Assembly (NCBI GenBank): GCA_003158115.1
Contig: PMGM01000078.1
Coordinates: 1-18,688, forward strand
Source: Methanobacterium sp.
GTDB lineage: Archaea > Methanobacteriota > Methanobacteria > Methanobacteriales > Methanobacteriaceae
Direction of reading: 5' to 3'
Length of the DNA stretch: 18,688 nucleotides
Shown piece by piece: positions 1-7,435 of the stretch. Numbering within the stretch: the stretch's first letter is position 1; every line of letters starts with the position of its first letter. A program made the position numbers and the translations under genes. The notes beneath the pieces were generated by a model, which did not search any database, was not told the DNA's origin, and saw nothing but the letters and a program-made list of their open reading frames with translations.

Positions 1-302
1 AAAAAATCTAAGGGGCTAAAAAATACATTTAATGCAACTATGACGAAGTTAAATCTAAAATTACCGGTAGCACATAAATGCAATAACCTGCGAAGTAATC
101 ATGAACAATAGTAACCTAAAAATTACCCTTTACTTTTTTTATTTTCAATCTTTAATGGATGTCTTTTGTGGTTGTGTAGATTTTGTTTTGTTCCATTAAA
201 TATCCACTAGGGATTATATTAAAATTATTTATATCTACTTTAAAATTCATAATTGTATTATTACATTATTTATTTAATTAAACAGATCAAAGATGTGGTA
301 AA
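1..302. other. Gene-poor left edge, possible partial ORF tail and promoter
   Basis: No convincing complete gene lies here. A plus-strand frame is open from base 1 to a TAG at 109-111 (36 codons) and could be the tail of a gene that starts outside the window, but its sequence is not recognised. A T-rich run at about 130-145 could serve as a terminator for it. A TATA-like stretch (ttatttatatc, about 225-235) lies roughly 70 bases before the gene at 303 and may be its promoter. Degenerate repeat copies occur at 151-165 and 185-206. Confidence 0.3.
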
Positions 303-650
303 ATGGTAGATATTATTTTAAAATATGAACATACAGAATTAGTTAAAGATGTACCTTTTGAAGCTAGGTGGTTTATATATTTTTCAATAGAGAAAAGCTT
401 TGGTGAGAATCTTGCAATGCTTGAGGAATATTTAAAAGTTTGGAATATCGAAAATCCAAATGCAAAAACTTACTTTAGTAAAGCAATAGAAAAGAGTGAT
501 AAAACTTATTTCGCCATAACAATTGAATTCGACTACCCTACATATCTAAACGATGAAATGGTAAATAAATTAATAGAAGAAACTAAACAAAATTTTGCCA
601 CATTTTTCAACCAAAAAATTATAGAATTGAAATTAGGACCATTTTTTTAA
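303..650 (+). CDS. Orphan small soluble protein, function unknown
   Basis: A 115-residue protein with no signal peptide or membrane segment. It has mixed charged and aromatic composition and alternating helix- and strand-like stretches, with a lysine/glutamate-rich middle and the C-terminal end KLGPFF. I do not recognise a family. The amino-acid composition looks like real coding rather than a random frame, and no competing frame is open across it. The ATG at 303 is the only good start, but the ribosome site before it is poor (gatgtggtaaa), so initiation may be weak or nearly leaderless. The gene stands alone in an eroded region and is followed by T-runs at 698-720 that could end transcription. 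No function can be inferred from its neighbours. Confidence 0.62.
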   Translation: MVDIILKYEHTELVKDVPFEARWFIYFSIEKSFGENLAMLEEYLKVWNIENPNAKTYFSKAIEKSDKTYFAITIEFDYPTYLNDEMVNKLIEETKQNFATFFNQKIIELKLGPFF

Positions 651-689
651 CAAATAATTTATTGGCAAAAAAATTATTATTGGGTAGAT

Positions 690-720
690 TTACTCTTTAT
701 TTTTTTCAATTTTTAGTTTT
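690..720 (+). terminator. T-rich tract, possible archaeal terminator
   Basis: Several T-runs (ttttttt at 700-706, then tttttag and tttt) lie 40 to 70 bases after the stop of the gene at 303-650. Archaeal transcription commonly ends at oligo-T on the sense strand without a hairpin, which is what is seen here. No stem is present. In such AT-rich DNA the assignment is weak. Confidence 0.3.
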
Positions 721-760
721 TAATGAACGTCTTAATTGTTCATGGAAGTTTTTATAAGCT

Positions 761-1003
761 TCATTGACTTATATGCCGGGATTTTCTTACATTACCTATT
801 GCAGTTGATAAACTCAAGTATATTAAAATTCCTTTTTTAATAATGAATTCATTACATTTATAAACAATTAATCCTCCTGCACTTGCAGGTAATAGAGTTA
901 TAATTGTAATATAAACGATGTAAAGTTCTTCACTTTTTATATTAACAAATCTTTCTCCTGTAAAACCTGTTAATAAAGAATTAGATGGTTGATACACATT
1001 CAA
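761..1003 (-). pseudogene. Possible remnant of a small membrane protein
   Basis: An 80-codon frame with one hydrophobic stretch (about residues 28-47, around YITIITLLPASAGG), a short amphipathic segment and a basic C-terminus. It can start only at a TTG (1001-1003) or a GTG two codons later, and neither has a ribosome site. After the stop, another frame reads on through a basic tail ending EQLRRSLKTKN, so the original end may have been lost by frameshift. Its position between diverged repeat copies also suggests decay. It could be a real small gene, or chance; no family is recognised. Confidence 0.3.
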
Positions 1004-1383
1004 AGATATTTTTTTCTTATTCTTGTATCCATAATCGTCAATTAACTCATAAAGGTATATATTAAAATGAACTGAATTAAGTTTCGTTACAAATTCTATC
1101 GCTTTGTCTCATTAAACATCCAATAAAATTGTTGACATTATTTGATTTTATTTTGAAAATAATTTAATACAAATTGATAAAGTTATACATCAATTTCATT
1201 ATATATCCATGCTATTTTGAGTATGAGTATATCCATTACTCGTACAATGGTTTTATGATAAAAAAATGAATTATTCCAGTTTGTATTTTAAAAAAAATAG
1301 ATAATGAGATTTTTTTAAATATCCCAATTTTTTTTAAATATTTTTTTATAGGATTATGGAGTGTTTACAGGCGAAATTGGCTT
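1004..1383. other. Gene-less AT-rich stretch with a dyad
   Basis: About 380 bases with no open frame worth calling on either strand. It contains one copy of the 22-bp diverged repeat (1101-1122), a 25-base inverted repeat (1221-1245) and long A and T runs between 1290 and 1350. The T-runs at about 1329-1350 lie downstream of the minus-strand adhesin remnant but read as A-runs on its strand, so they would not terminate it. Confidence 0.5.
1221..1245. repeat. Inverted repeat with 9-bp arms and 7-base loop
   Basis: GTATGAGTA (1221-1229) pairs with TACTCGTAC (1237-1245) across the loop tatccat. There are eight Watson-Crick pairs and one G-T wobble. It is not followed by a T-run on either strand, so it does not look like a terminator. 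No gene lies within 200 bases on either side. It may be a protein-binding dyad or a relic of a lost element. Confidence 0.45.
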
Positions 1384-1733
1384 TTATTTTATGGTTACCG
1401 ATGTTGTTACTAGTTGGCCATCTACTTTTGCAGTTACAAAAGTTATGCTCGGTGAGATTAATTCGTTAGTGTAGATGTTGATTTACCTTTTGAGAAATAT
1501 AACAAAACTACATGTCGATTTATCCCTACGCCAATGATTTTATAGTTTAAAATGGTTCCTTTAGTGGCTTTAAAGTTCGCAGAACTTGTGTAAGGTACTA
1601 CACCGTTTGTGGGGTCGTGATATTTACCGTCGCTACTGTACAATAATTCAGTTGTAATGGAAGAACTACCTCCCTTAGATACACTAGTTGGGTTGGTAGT
1701 TATGATCAGTATAATCCAAGGATTATAAGTCAT
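1384..1733 (-). pseudogene. Decayed C-terminal fragment of an Ig-like repeat adhesin
   Basis: The minus strand reads a typical Ig-like repeat of methanogen adhesin-like surface proteins: TTNPTSVSKGGSSSITTELL, then the block SDGKYHDPTNGVVPYTSSANF and KATKGTI, then a short ending at STSTLTN. The frame stops at 1458, but a shifted frame continues with FVTAKVDGQLVTTSVTIK and a TAA at 1384-1386, which is the usual closing strand of the same repeat. One frameshift therefore separates two halves of a single domain. There is no signal peptide: an in-frame TAA at 1755-1757 closes the frame upstream, so thousands of bases of a normal adhesin are missing. I read this as a relic, not a working gene. Confidence 0.62.
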
Positions 1734-2261
1734 AATGCATGGATATTTGAGTTTTTACTATTTTCCATATCCCTAATTAGTAACATGACTTCATCTGAAA
1801 GAAAGCAACAATTTATTGGGAGAAATTGATGACAGATGGTCTTCCTTTCAAGCCTATTGTTATATTCTGCAAGATCAATTACCAATTTTTAATTTGAACT
1901 ATTTAGATATATATAAATAACTCTAAAGGGGTCTTTCAATTAAAATAGTTTTTCAAAGAATAAATTATTTATTAATTTGTAATAGCAATTCAATAGTTTA
2001 TATTAATTATAAATTAATTTCTCAATAAACTAGATATTTATTATCTTTTATTATTATGACTGAATTTTACTTTTACAACCAAATAGAAACCTTTTAAATA
2101 AAATAGTATTTCATGACATGATTTACAACTGCTTATAAAAATATATTACTAATAATAAAATTGTTATATCAAAAATGTGAAAAAAATATCGCTAGAAATT
2201 ATGGTTCTGAAAATATAGAAGTTTAAAAATTATTTATCCAAAATTAGAGGAGATTGAATAT
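1734..2261. other. Gene-less stretch, possible eroded coding DNA
   Basis: No feature here is firm. A minus-strand frame of about 52 codons (roughly 1730-1888, containing SDEVMLLIRDMEN) ends in a TGA that overlaps the ATG of the adhesin fragment, and a plus-strand frame of similar length also looks partly protein-like (around 1828-1896). Neither has a proper start and ribosome site. The remainder (1900-2261) is very AT-rich with no dyads that stand out. Confidence 0.35.
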
Positions 2262-2618
2262 TTAAACTGTTGAACCTAAAAACTGTCCTTTTTTAGCATC
2301 AACTTTAGAAACTACTATAACTTGACCATAACTGTTCAAACTTGCATCATTTCCATATAGTGTTACTATATAATATGAATTTTGGCCATTAGGAATTAAT
2401 ACAACACCATATCTAACTTGGCCAAATGCGGGTATATTTTGATTTGCAATTGCAATTGCTTCATGTGGACTGATCAAATCCGAATTATTGTATGTGTCAT
2501 TTTGTGGGGATAATATTGAAGGATACTTTACTTGTGTATTGTTAGTTGTATTGGTTAATAATCCTATTATTAAAAATAAAACAACCACAATCAGGAGTGC
2601 TTTAATTGTATTGTCCAT
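2262..2618 (-). CDS. Membrane-anchored PepSY-like protein
   Basis: A 118-residue protein with one N-terminal membrane anchor (about residues 6-22, KALLIVVVLFLIIGLL), a short Asn/Thr/Ser-rich spacer, then a C-terminal domain at about 49-118. That domain starts with ISPHEAIAIANQNI and ends with a V-DAKKGQFLG strand, the layout of the PepSY domain: an amphipathic helix opening SPxEAIxIA, then strands ending in 'VDA.tG'. The domain should face outside. PepSY domains are often peptidase inhibitors or regulators, but the partner is unknown here. The start ATG is supported by AGAGGTT seven bases upstream. It lies 63 bases after priS on the same strand; an AT-rich stretch in that gap could hold its own promoter, so co-transcription with primase is uncertain. 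Confidence 0.72.
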   Translation of the reverse strand: MDNTIKALLIVVVLFLIIGLLTNTTNNTQVKYPSILSPQNDTYNNSDLISPHEAIAIANQNIPAFGQVRYGVVLIPNGQNSYYIVTLYGNDASLNSYGQVIVVSKVDAKKGQFLGSTV

Positions 2619-2681
2619 ATGCTTTAACCTCTAAACAAATAAAATTCCATTTATTATTGTTTAATATATTGGGATAAATTA

Positions 2682-3659
2682 TTATTTTCTCTCATAAACA
2701 AATTTGGGTACTGCTTCCTTGAATGGGTCGAAGGTCTCAATATTTTTCACTTCGGTACACTTCATACTTACCATTGAATGCAGGGAAGATGGAAGTCTTA
2801 ATATTCTCTTAAGATCTATTGATACTTTAGCATCTACAAGACTCATGTTCATTGATGCAATACCATTTACAACTTTTTTGTAACGTAGTGGTCCTATTTT
2901 GTTTTTAAACATTCCCCAGTTATTGTCTTCAATTAGGGGTCTATACTTTAATACATCCTTAAGAAGTTTTTTATTAACCTCATCTAGATTAGAATGTTCG
3001 TTTAGATGAAGAATTGAATATTTAACACGTTCAGTGAACACATTAGGATATCCAAATGGGATCACAAAATGTTCATAAGATACCTTTTCATAGTCCAAAC
3101 TGTATTCATTTTCTGGTACCTCAGCACCAACAATATACTTAACTATTTGGGATCTTACATCGCTGTTGACATGTGTAACATCATCATCTAAAACTCTGAC
3201 ATGATATCCCCGTCCCGAATAAACTATATGAATATTTTTTAATCCCAAATCTTCCTTTAATGTATCGATGATTCCGCATACAATTTCTCTAGCTTCGTTT
3301 AAACAGATCTCACATACACCTTCACATTCACATGTACGTATGGGTATATCTTTGGCATCTACATCGAATACTAGTTCTGCTTTGGTCCATTTATCTCTTC
3401 TTCGTGGTTTATCATAAAATGCAACAGAACAATATGCTGCAAATGGTGTTCTAACTTTTAGAAAACGTTTCAGTAAATCGGGATTTCTAAAGACCTTGTA
3501 TCTGTCGTTGGGTCCTCTTCCAACATGGTCAAAACCAAATTCTCTTTCCTGAATAGAATGAGCTATGAAATCTGGGACCTGTTTAATATCCCATTCTTCC
3601 CTATAATATCTTTTCCGCTCTTCTGGACTTGCAGGGGTTAAATATTCGATTTTTATCAT
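2682..3659 (-). CDS. priS: DNA primase small (catalytic) subunit PriS
   Basis: The catalytic subunit of archaeal/eukaryotic-type primase, which makes RNA (and short DNA) primers for replication. It is 325 residues, normal for the family. The metal-binding pair is in [10 protein letters not shown] (D99, D101), with a third likely metal ligand at D282 in VSIDLKR. The nucleotide-binding SGRGYHV lies at 148-154 and the RLPSSLHS motif at 288-295. A zinc knuckle is formed by C110, C112, C116 and C119 ([10 protein letters not shown]), directly after the catalytic strand as in other PriS proteins. It follows priL by 27 bases on the same strand, and the two subunits form the heterodimer. The ATG at 3659 has only a weak purine run upstream (aaagag), consistent with re-initiation after priL. 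Confidence 0.96.
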   Translation of the reverse strand: MIKIEYLTPASPEERKRYYREEWDIKQVPDFIAHSIQEREFGFDHVGRGPNDRYKVFRNPDLLKRFLKVRTPFAAYCSVAFYDKPRRRDKWTKAELVFDVDAKDIPIRTCECEGVCEICLNEAREIVCGIIDTLKEDLGLKNIHIVYSGRGYHVRVLDDDVTHVNSDVRSQIVKYIVGAEVPENEYSLDYEKVSYEHFVIPFGYPNVFTERVKYSILHLNEHSNLDEVNKKLLKDVLKYRPLIEDNNWGMFKNKIGPLRYKKVVNGIASMNMSLVDAKVSIDLKRILRLPSSLHSMVSMKCTEVKNIETFDPFKEAVPKFVYERK

Positions 3660-3686
3660 CTCTTTAAATTTTTTTCTATTATATTT

Positions 3687-5030
3687 TTATTCTTTATTAT
3701 CTGTTGTTGATTCTGTTTTAGCTTCTTTTCTAACCTTCCATATCATCATATTGTAATATGATAATGGATTGCCAATTTTTTTACAGTTTTCATCTGGTTT
3801 ACACAGACTTGGAAGATGTATTTTAACCTTTTCACAGCTCATTGGAGTGTACCATATTGTTTCTCCCTCATTTTTGAGATCAGGATCTTGATGCATACCA
3901 AATCCTAGTTTTGCATTTAGATTCACCTTATCTTGGGGCTGATCTTCAAATAATGGTGGTGTACATCTTTCTGCGGCCTCAAATATTAGGGGAAGAACTT
4001 CGTTTTGTACAATTGAGAGTGATGGATCAATATCCGATATCTGCTTGGTAATATTTTCACTGAAAACAGAGGGATATAAACGTGCATATGATATGAAAGG
4101 TGTTAAAAACATGATAATAGCATCATTACGTCCACCCGATTTCATTCCTTCCATAACCTTTTTTACACATGGGGGAAATGCTTTAGGATTCAATGCTGAG
4201 GCCTTAACATTTCCTCTATAACTTCCACCTATTCCATAACTACGTACAGAAGCTGCAAGAACATCAGATATTTTATCTGCAAGTTCCAATAAGATGGGAT
4301 TGGGTTCTATTTCCCTATCTGATTTTTCACCTACTTTTAAAATATAATTTTCAGTATTTTGCATAACCATCTTGATCATAACTAATTCTTTGATACGATC
4401 ACCAATGAGGGCTTCATACATTTTTTCTGGTTTCCTACCATGTATCTTATGACTGAATCTTTCTAGGAAATCATCCTTGTCAAGTACTATTTCCCCTTGA
4501 TCTAGTATCAGATCTTGAAGCTTTAATTTCTTGGTGCTTATCAGATCTTCAAAGAAAGTCCATTTAATATGTGTGGAACTTATTAAGCTATTAAGGATGT
4601 TTGTTACAACTTCCTCTCTTACATTTTTTGAAAGTTTTTCAAGACGATATTCAATGAGTTTACCTTGAGATTCAACCATTACTCTACTTTCTCTGGAATT
4701 TGGTCCGTATTTAACTCCTACTGCTTGACATAGAAGATAAAATGCAATAACATCAAATTTTAGGATTTCTGTGTTGAATAAAAAATCGTATTGATTGTTA
4801 TCAAAGTTTCGGTCATTTTTTTTCTTAACAAACCATTCAATCCTTTTAATTGCCAGATCAACATAGTTTCGGGGAATAAAAGAATCATTTGATATTTCTT
4901 GTGATCTACTACCTGTAACAATCTGCATCAAATCATCATTATCTGATAATACCCTTCCAAAGTCTCCAAGTTCTCGAACTATAATCTCTCCTTCATCAGA
5001 GAGGGGATTTATAAATGCTACTGAAACCAT
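3687..5030 (-). CDS. priL: DNA primase large subunit PriL
   Basis: The regulatory subunit of the archaeal primase; it helps initiate primers and holds an iron-sulfur cluster. The C-terminal half carries the family's cysteines: FPPCV (C293, numbered from the upstream GTG), RCTPPLF (C361), MSCEKV (C404), SLCKPD (C415) and C421, followed by the conserved NPLSYYNMMIWK. Four of these five should bind the 4Fe-4S cluster. The N-terminal half is helical, as expected for the PriS-binding part. I place the start at the ATG at 5028-5030 (MVSVAFINP). A GTG five codons upstream keeps the frame open but sits inside the GAGGTG ribosome site that serves the ATG, 12 bases away. A TATA-like tataaaa (minus strand, about 5119-5131) could be the operon promoter. 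Confidence 0.94.
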   Translation of the reverse strand: MVSVAFINPLSDEGEIIVRELGDFGRVLSDNDDLMQIVTGSRSQEISNDSFIPRNYVDLAIKRIEWFVKKKNDRNFDNNQYDFLFNTEILKFDVIAFYLLCQAVGVKYGPNSRESRVMVESQGKLIEYRLEKLSKNVREEVVTNILNSLISSTHIKWTFFEDLISTKKLKLQDLILDQGEIVLDKDDFLERFSHKIHGRKPEKMYEALIGDRIKELVMIKMVMQNTENYILKVGEKSDREIEPNPILLELADKISDVLAASVRSYGIGGSYRGNVKASALNPKAFPPCVKKVMEGMKSGGRNDAIIMFLTPFISYARLYPSVFSENITKQISDIDPSLSIVQNEVLPLIFEAAERCTPPLFEDQPQDKVNLNAKLGFGMHQDPDLKNEGETIWYTPMSCEKVKIHLPSLCKPDENCKKIGNPLSYYNMMIWKVRKEAKTESTTDNKE

Positions 5031-5212
5031 GATATTCTTATGCACCTCAAAGATAAAGTAGATTATGAGAGCATTCGATTAATAATAAAAATAATTTAAA
5101 AAAATATTTTCATAGATTTTATATTTTTGGTTAAATTAGGTTTAATAGATGTTTATATTACTTTTAAACTATTAAGAATTAAATAATTAGATTTAAGGAT
5201 GATTTTATTGGT

Positions 5213-5410
5213 TCATTTTTTAAGATAGTTCTTCTTAACATGTACAATCATATTTTTAAGTGTTCCAATCATGATTGATTTATTGATTTCGTTTGATTCT
5301 CCCAGATCGTTTAAACCATTAAATTTCATGAGTAACTCTTCACATTCGTGTATAAATTCTGTTACGTGAATGTTTTCACCATTTAATAGTTGATTATATT
5401 TTATATTCAA
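5213..5410 (-). CDS. Small helical protein, function unknown
   Basis: A 65-residue, charged, helix-forming sequence (for example HECEELLMKF and KNMIVHVKKNYLKK) with no membrane segment. The only plausible start in the called frame is a TTG at 5408-5410, and no ribosome site is seen before it. The frame stays open upstream to 5494 without any ATG, and that extra part is cysteine-rich (CCYPDKIGFAYCVNEC). Either the true start is a rare codon upstream, or the gene has lost its beginning. The codon content looks real, but the function is unknown and it is not clearly linked to priL, whose start lies about 200 bases away on the same strand. Confidence 0.42.
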   Translation of the reverse strand: MNIKYNQLLNGENIHVTEFIHECEELLMKFNGLNDLGESNEINKSIMIGTLKNMIVHVKKNYLKK

Positions 5411-5590
5411 TGAATCACATTCATTTACACAGTAAGCAAATCCAATCTTATCAGGATAGCAACAACTGAATATATAATGAAATATATGGATTTGTTAGGA
5501 AATGATTAATGAATAAAATATTTTAATAGAGAGTATATAATGAAGAATGTTTTATAAATTTGGATATAATTAAAAAGGGGAGGGGGAGTT

Positions 5591-5977
5591 ATGGTAAAAT
5601 TAGACTTTACAAATCCGATTGTAACTATAATTACGGGAATAATTTTTATATTAATTGTTACATATTTATTTGACTCCAAAATTGGTCCTTATGGTGCTTT
5701 TATAATAATAGTAATTGGAGGATTTATAGCTACTTATTTTGCTAAAGAAAGAAAAATTCGATATGGACTTTATGTGGGAATAATTTCAATGGCAATTGCG
5801 GGTATTTCTACAATTTTTATGACGAATAGTACTGATATTATTATTTCACTTTTAATTGGTTCACTAGGTATAATAGTTATAGGTGCTGTTTTTGGAACCA
5901 TTGGGGGCTTTCTTGGAAAAAGAATACCAAAAAAGGAAACCAAACCTTTTGAATCATTTAATGAGGATGTTGCTTAA
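5591..5977 (+). CDS. Four-helix membrane protein (DUF5518-like)
   Basis: A 128-residue integral membrane protein with four predicted helices at about 9-27, 33-50, 58-76 and 83-108, short loops and a charged C-terminal tail (KRIPKKETKPFESFNEDVA) that probably lies in the cytoplasm. Glycine patterns in helices 2 and 4 (GGFIATYF and GAVFGTIGGFLG) resemble the small archaeal DUF5518-type membrane proteins, but I am not certain of the family. The ATG is well supported by a very purine-rich ribosome site (aaaaggggagggggag) ending two bases before it. TATA-like tttataaat at 5550-5558 lies at a suitable distance upstream. Function unknown. Confidence 0.78.
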   Translation: MVKLDFTNPIVTIITGIIFILIVTYLFDSKIGPYGAFIIIVIGGFIATYFAKERKIRYGLYVGIISMAIAGISTIFMTNSTDIIISLLIGSLGIIVIGAVFGTIGGFLGKRIPKKETKPFESFNEDVA

Positions 5978-6094
5978 TTAATAGGGGAATGAAAATAGGA
6001 ATATAAACTGGAAAATGGTAATTATTGGATTATAACAGCCTTGAATGGAATTAAACAGCTCAATAGTTATATATTCCAATCTTGCTTCTTTGCT

Positions 6095-6202
6095 ATGCAG
6101 TACCTTACCATTTTTTTTGTTATTTTTGTTATGATTCTCCTTTTATCCTATACCTTAATATTTAGACAAAATAAATTAAAATTTGATGAAAAGGATTATT
6201 AA
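6095..6202 (+). CDS. Tiny single-helix membrane protein, overlaps next gene
   Basis: A 35-codon frame, below usual gene-finder cut-offs. It begins MQYLTIFFVIFV, has one strong hydrophobic helix (about residues 4-23) and ends with a charged tail RQNKLKFDEKDY: an uncleaved one-pass protein with a cytosolic tail. Its last 17 bases overlap the start of the 57-residue gene at 6186 in another frame, an arrangement typical of translational coupling. The frame is open further upstream (to 5999) without another ATG; a TTG at 6041 is a possible earlier start. No good ribosome site is seen before the ATG, which lowers confidence. Confidence 0.4.
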   Translation: MQYLTIFFVIFVMILLLSYTLIFRQNKLKFDEKDY

Positions 6203-6359
6203 AGAACCATGGTTTGCTACTAACTCCAAAGAACTCAAATGGTGGAAAAGGGAAGCTCCAATAACATGGCAAGGGTGGATTATAATAATTTTATTTATTA
6301 TTACTTATGTTAGTCTATTATATGCAATCATTTTCTTATCAAAAAAATGGAAGTTCTAA
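6186..6359 (+). CDS. Small Trp-rich membrane protein (57 aa)
   Basis: A 57-residue protein starting MKRIIKEPWF. A short Trp/Lys-rich head is followed by the signature APITWQGW (residues 24-31), then one long hydrophobic helix (about 31-51) and the basic end LSKKWKF. Heads of the form 'WF..k.....W...P.tWQGW' followed by a helix are a recurring pattern in uncharacterised small membrane proteins of bacteria and methanogens; most are longer, with a second helix, so this copy may be shortened. It overlaps the 35-residue gene upstream by 17 bases and probably depends on it for translation, since the region before its ATG has no clear ribosome site apart from that gene's own 3' end. Confidence 0.6.
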   Translation: MKRIIKEPWFATNSKELKWWKREAPITWQGWIIIILFIITYVSLLYAIIFLSKKWKF

Positions 6360-6609
6360 TCAACCTCATTTTTACTATTTCATTAATGCACTTAGATCTG
6401 TTATTCATGTTTTTTGGTGCGGTTTTGGTGCATTGAAATCTTTTTTTGTACTCGATTTTTGTTGGATATTCTTTGCTTTTTATCCTGTGAATAATTCCGG
6501 TTATTTACTATTTTTGGTTATGTTCACTTTGTTTTTCTTGATTTTTAATAAACAGTTTACTATCTATAAAAGACTAATGAGACATTTTAATATTGAATTA
6601 TCAATTTAA
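6307..6609 (+). pseudogene. Hydrophobic frame after the small membrane gene, probably eroded
   Basis: A 100-codon frame, very rich in Phe, Tyr and Leu (for example LFLVMFTLFFLIF), overlapping the end of the 57-residue gene. It has no ribosome site before either ATG. It might encode a two-helix protein, but the composition is what AT-rich DNA gives in a T-heavy frame. The neighbouring gene lacks the second helix usual for its type, so this stretch may be the frame-disrupted remainder of a longer gene. I would not rely on it as a working gene. Confidence 0.22.
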
Positions 6610-6742
6610 GCAATTTCAAATAAAGGGGATATTGGAACTTTTATGGGAATATTTTAAATATTAAATATTTTCGAATATAGTAATTGAACAGAAAAGAAAC
6701 ATTAAATAAGATAGTATTTTGCCTGTTAGGGAGAATCTCACT

Positions 6743-7225
6743 TTGAAGTTAAAATATACTAAGTACCAAATTGCTTTGGAAATAATGGGATTTCTACTTT
6801 TAGTTGGGATAATTATCTTTGTTTACACCCGATGGAATCAAATTCCCCAACAGGTTCCAACACATTACAATGCAATTGGGGAAATCGATAGTTGGGGAAA
6901 TAAAGATATAATCATTTTTCTACCAGAAATAAGTATTTTACTCTATGCATTTATGACCATCGCATCTTATTATCCACAGAGTGTAAATGTTTCCATATTA
7001 TCACTTATTTCCAATGTAAAAATAACAGATAAAAATAAAGAAGCAGTTAACCAAAATAAGCGTAATTTAAGTCTATTCACTAAAGTTGAGATATTAACAT
7101 TCATCTTCTTTTTAATATATTACATAACAACGTCACAGTCATTGCCCATTATATTCCTATCATTTTTTATAACAATCATATTAGTCACATCAATATTTTT
7201 CATTACAAGGATTATCTTATTATGA
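6743..7225 (+). CDS. DUF1648-domain membrane protein
   Basis: About 160 residues with four membrane helices. After the first helix comes the DUF1648 signature: RWNQIPQQVPTHYNAIGEID followed by SWGNK, the loop typical of the N-terminal module of SdpI/YhdP-type membrane proteins. SdpI gives immunity to a secreted toxin in Bacillus, but DUF1648-only proteins have no assigned role. I put the start at the TTG at 6743-6745 because AGGGAG lies nine bases before it. The more distant TTG at 6719 would add eight residues (MPVRENLT), but that extension contains the ribosome site itself. The C-terminus ends in a hydrophobic helix (FFITRIILL), shorter than full SdpI proteins, so it may be truncated or a minimal family member. 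Confidence 0.8.
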   Translation: MKLKYTKYQIALEIMGFLLLVGIIIFVYTRWNQIPQQVPTHYNAIGEIDSWGNKDIIIFLPEISILLYAFMTIASYYPQSVNVSILSLISNVKITDKNKEAVNQNKRNLSLFTKVEILTFIFFLIYYITTSQSLPIIFLSFFITIILVTSIFFITRIILL

Positions 7226-7435
7226 TTGTAATTTTATTTAATTTTCATAATTAACTTGTTTCGTTTAATATATCTTGGATAAAATATTATAGGATTATTG
7301 ATAAATAAATCCATATTTTATCATATAATTTAAAAAAAGAAGTTATTAAGGTATCTAAAATATTAGAAAAGAAATTTTACATATGGCTAAGTAGACATAT
7401 ATCCGATTCCAATATTAGATACTTAATTTTTTTAT

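Larger units (their letters stand above)
127..733. repeat. Degenerate direct repeat flanking the orphan gene (copies about 127-165 and 691-733)
   Basis: The left copy (ending aatggatgtctt, 154-165) and the right copy (ending aatgaacgtctt, 722-733) share 10 of 12 bases at their 3' ends. Both are preceded by a T-rich tract beginning ctttac/ctcttta. The coordinates span both copies and the unique DNA between them. The tract is low in complexity, so only the 12-base ends carry real weight. Confidence 0.35.
185..1122. repeat. Diverged 22-bp direct repeat (copies 185-206 and 1101-1122)
   Basis: The sequence at 185-206 begins GTTTTGTTCC and ends ATCCA; that at 1101-1122 begins GCTTTGTCTC and ends ATCCA. 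They match at 18 of 22 positions and all four differences are T/C transitions. The coordinates span both copies and everything between. The pattern suits an old duplication or the decayed ends of a mobile or duplicated segment covering 185-1122, but no transposase is visible. Confidence 0.4.

Noticed and set aside
1730..1888. 52-codon minus-strand frame next to the adhesin relic
   Set aside because: Partly protein-like but no start or ribosome site, and the opposite strand has a comparable frame; cannot tell which, if either, was coding.
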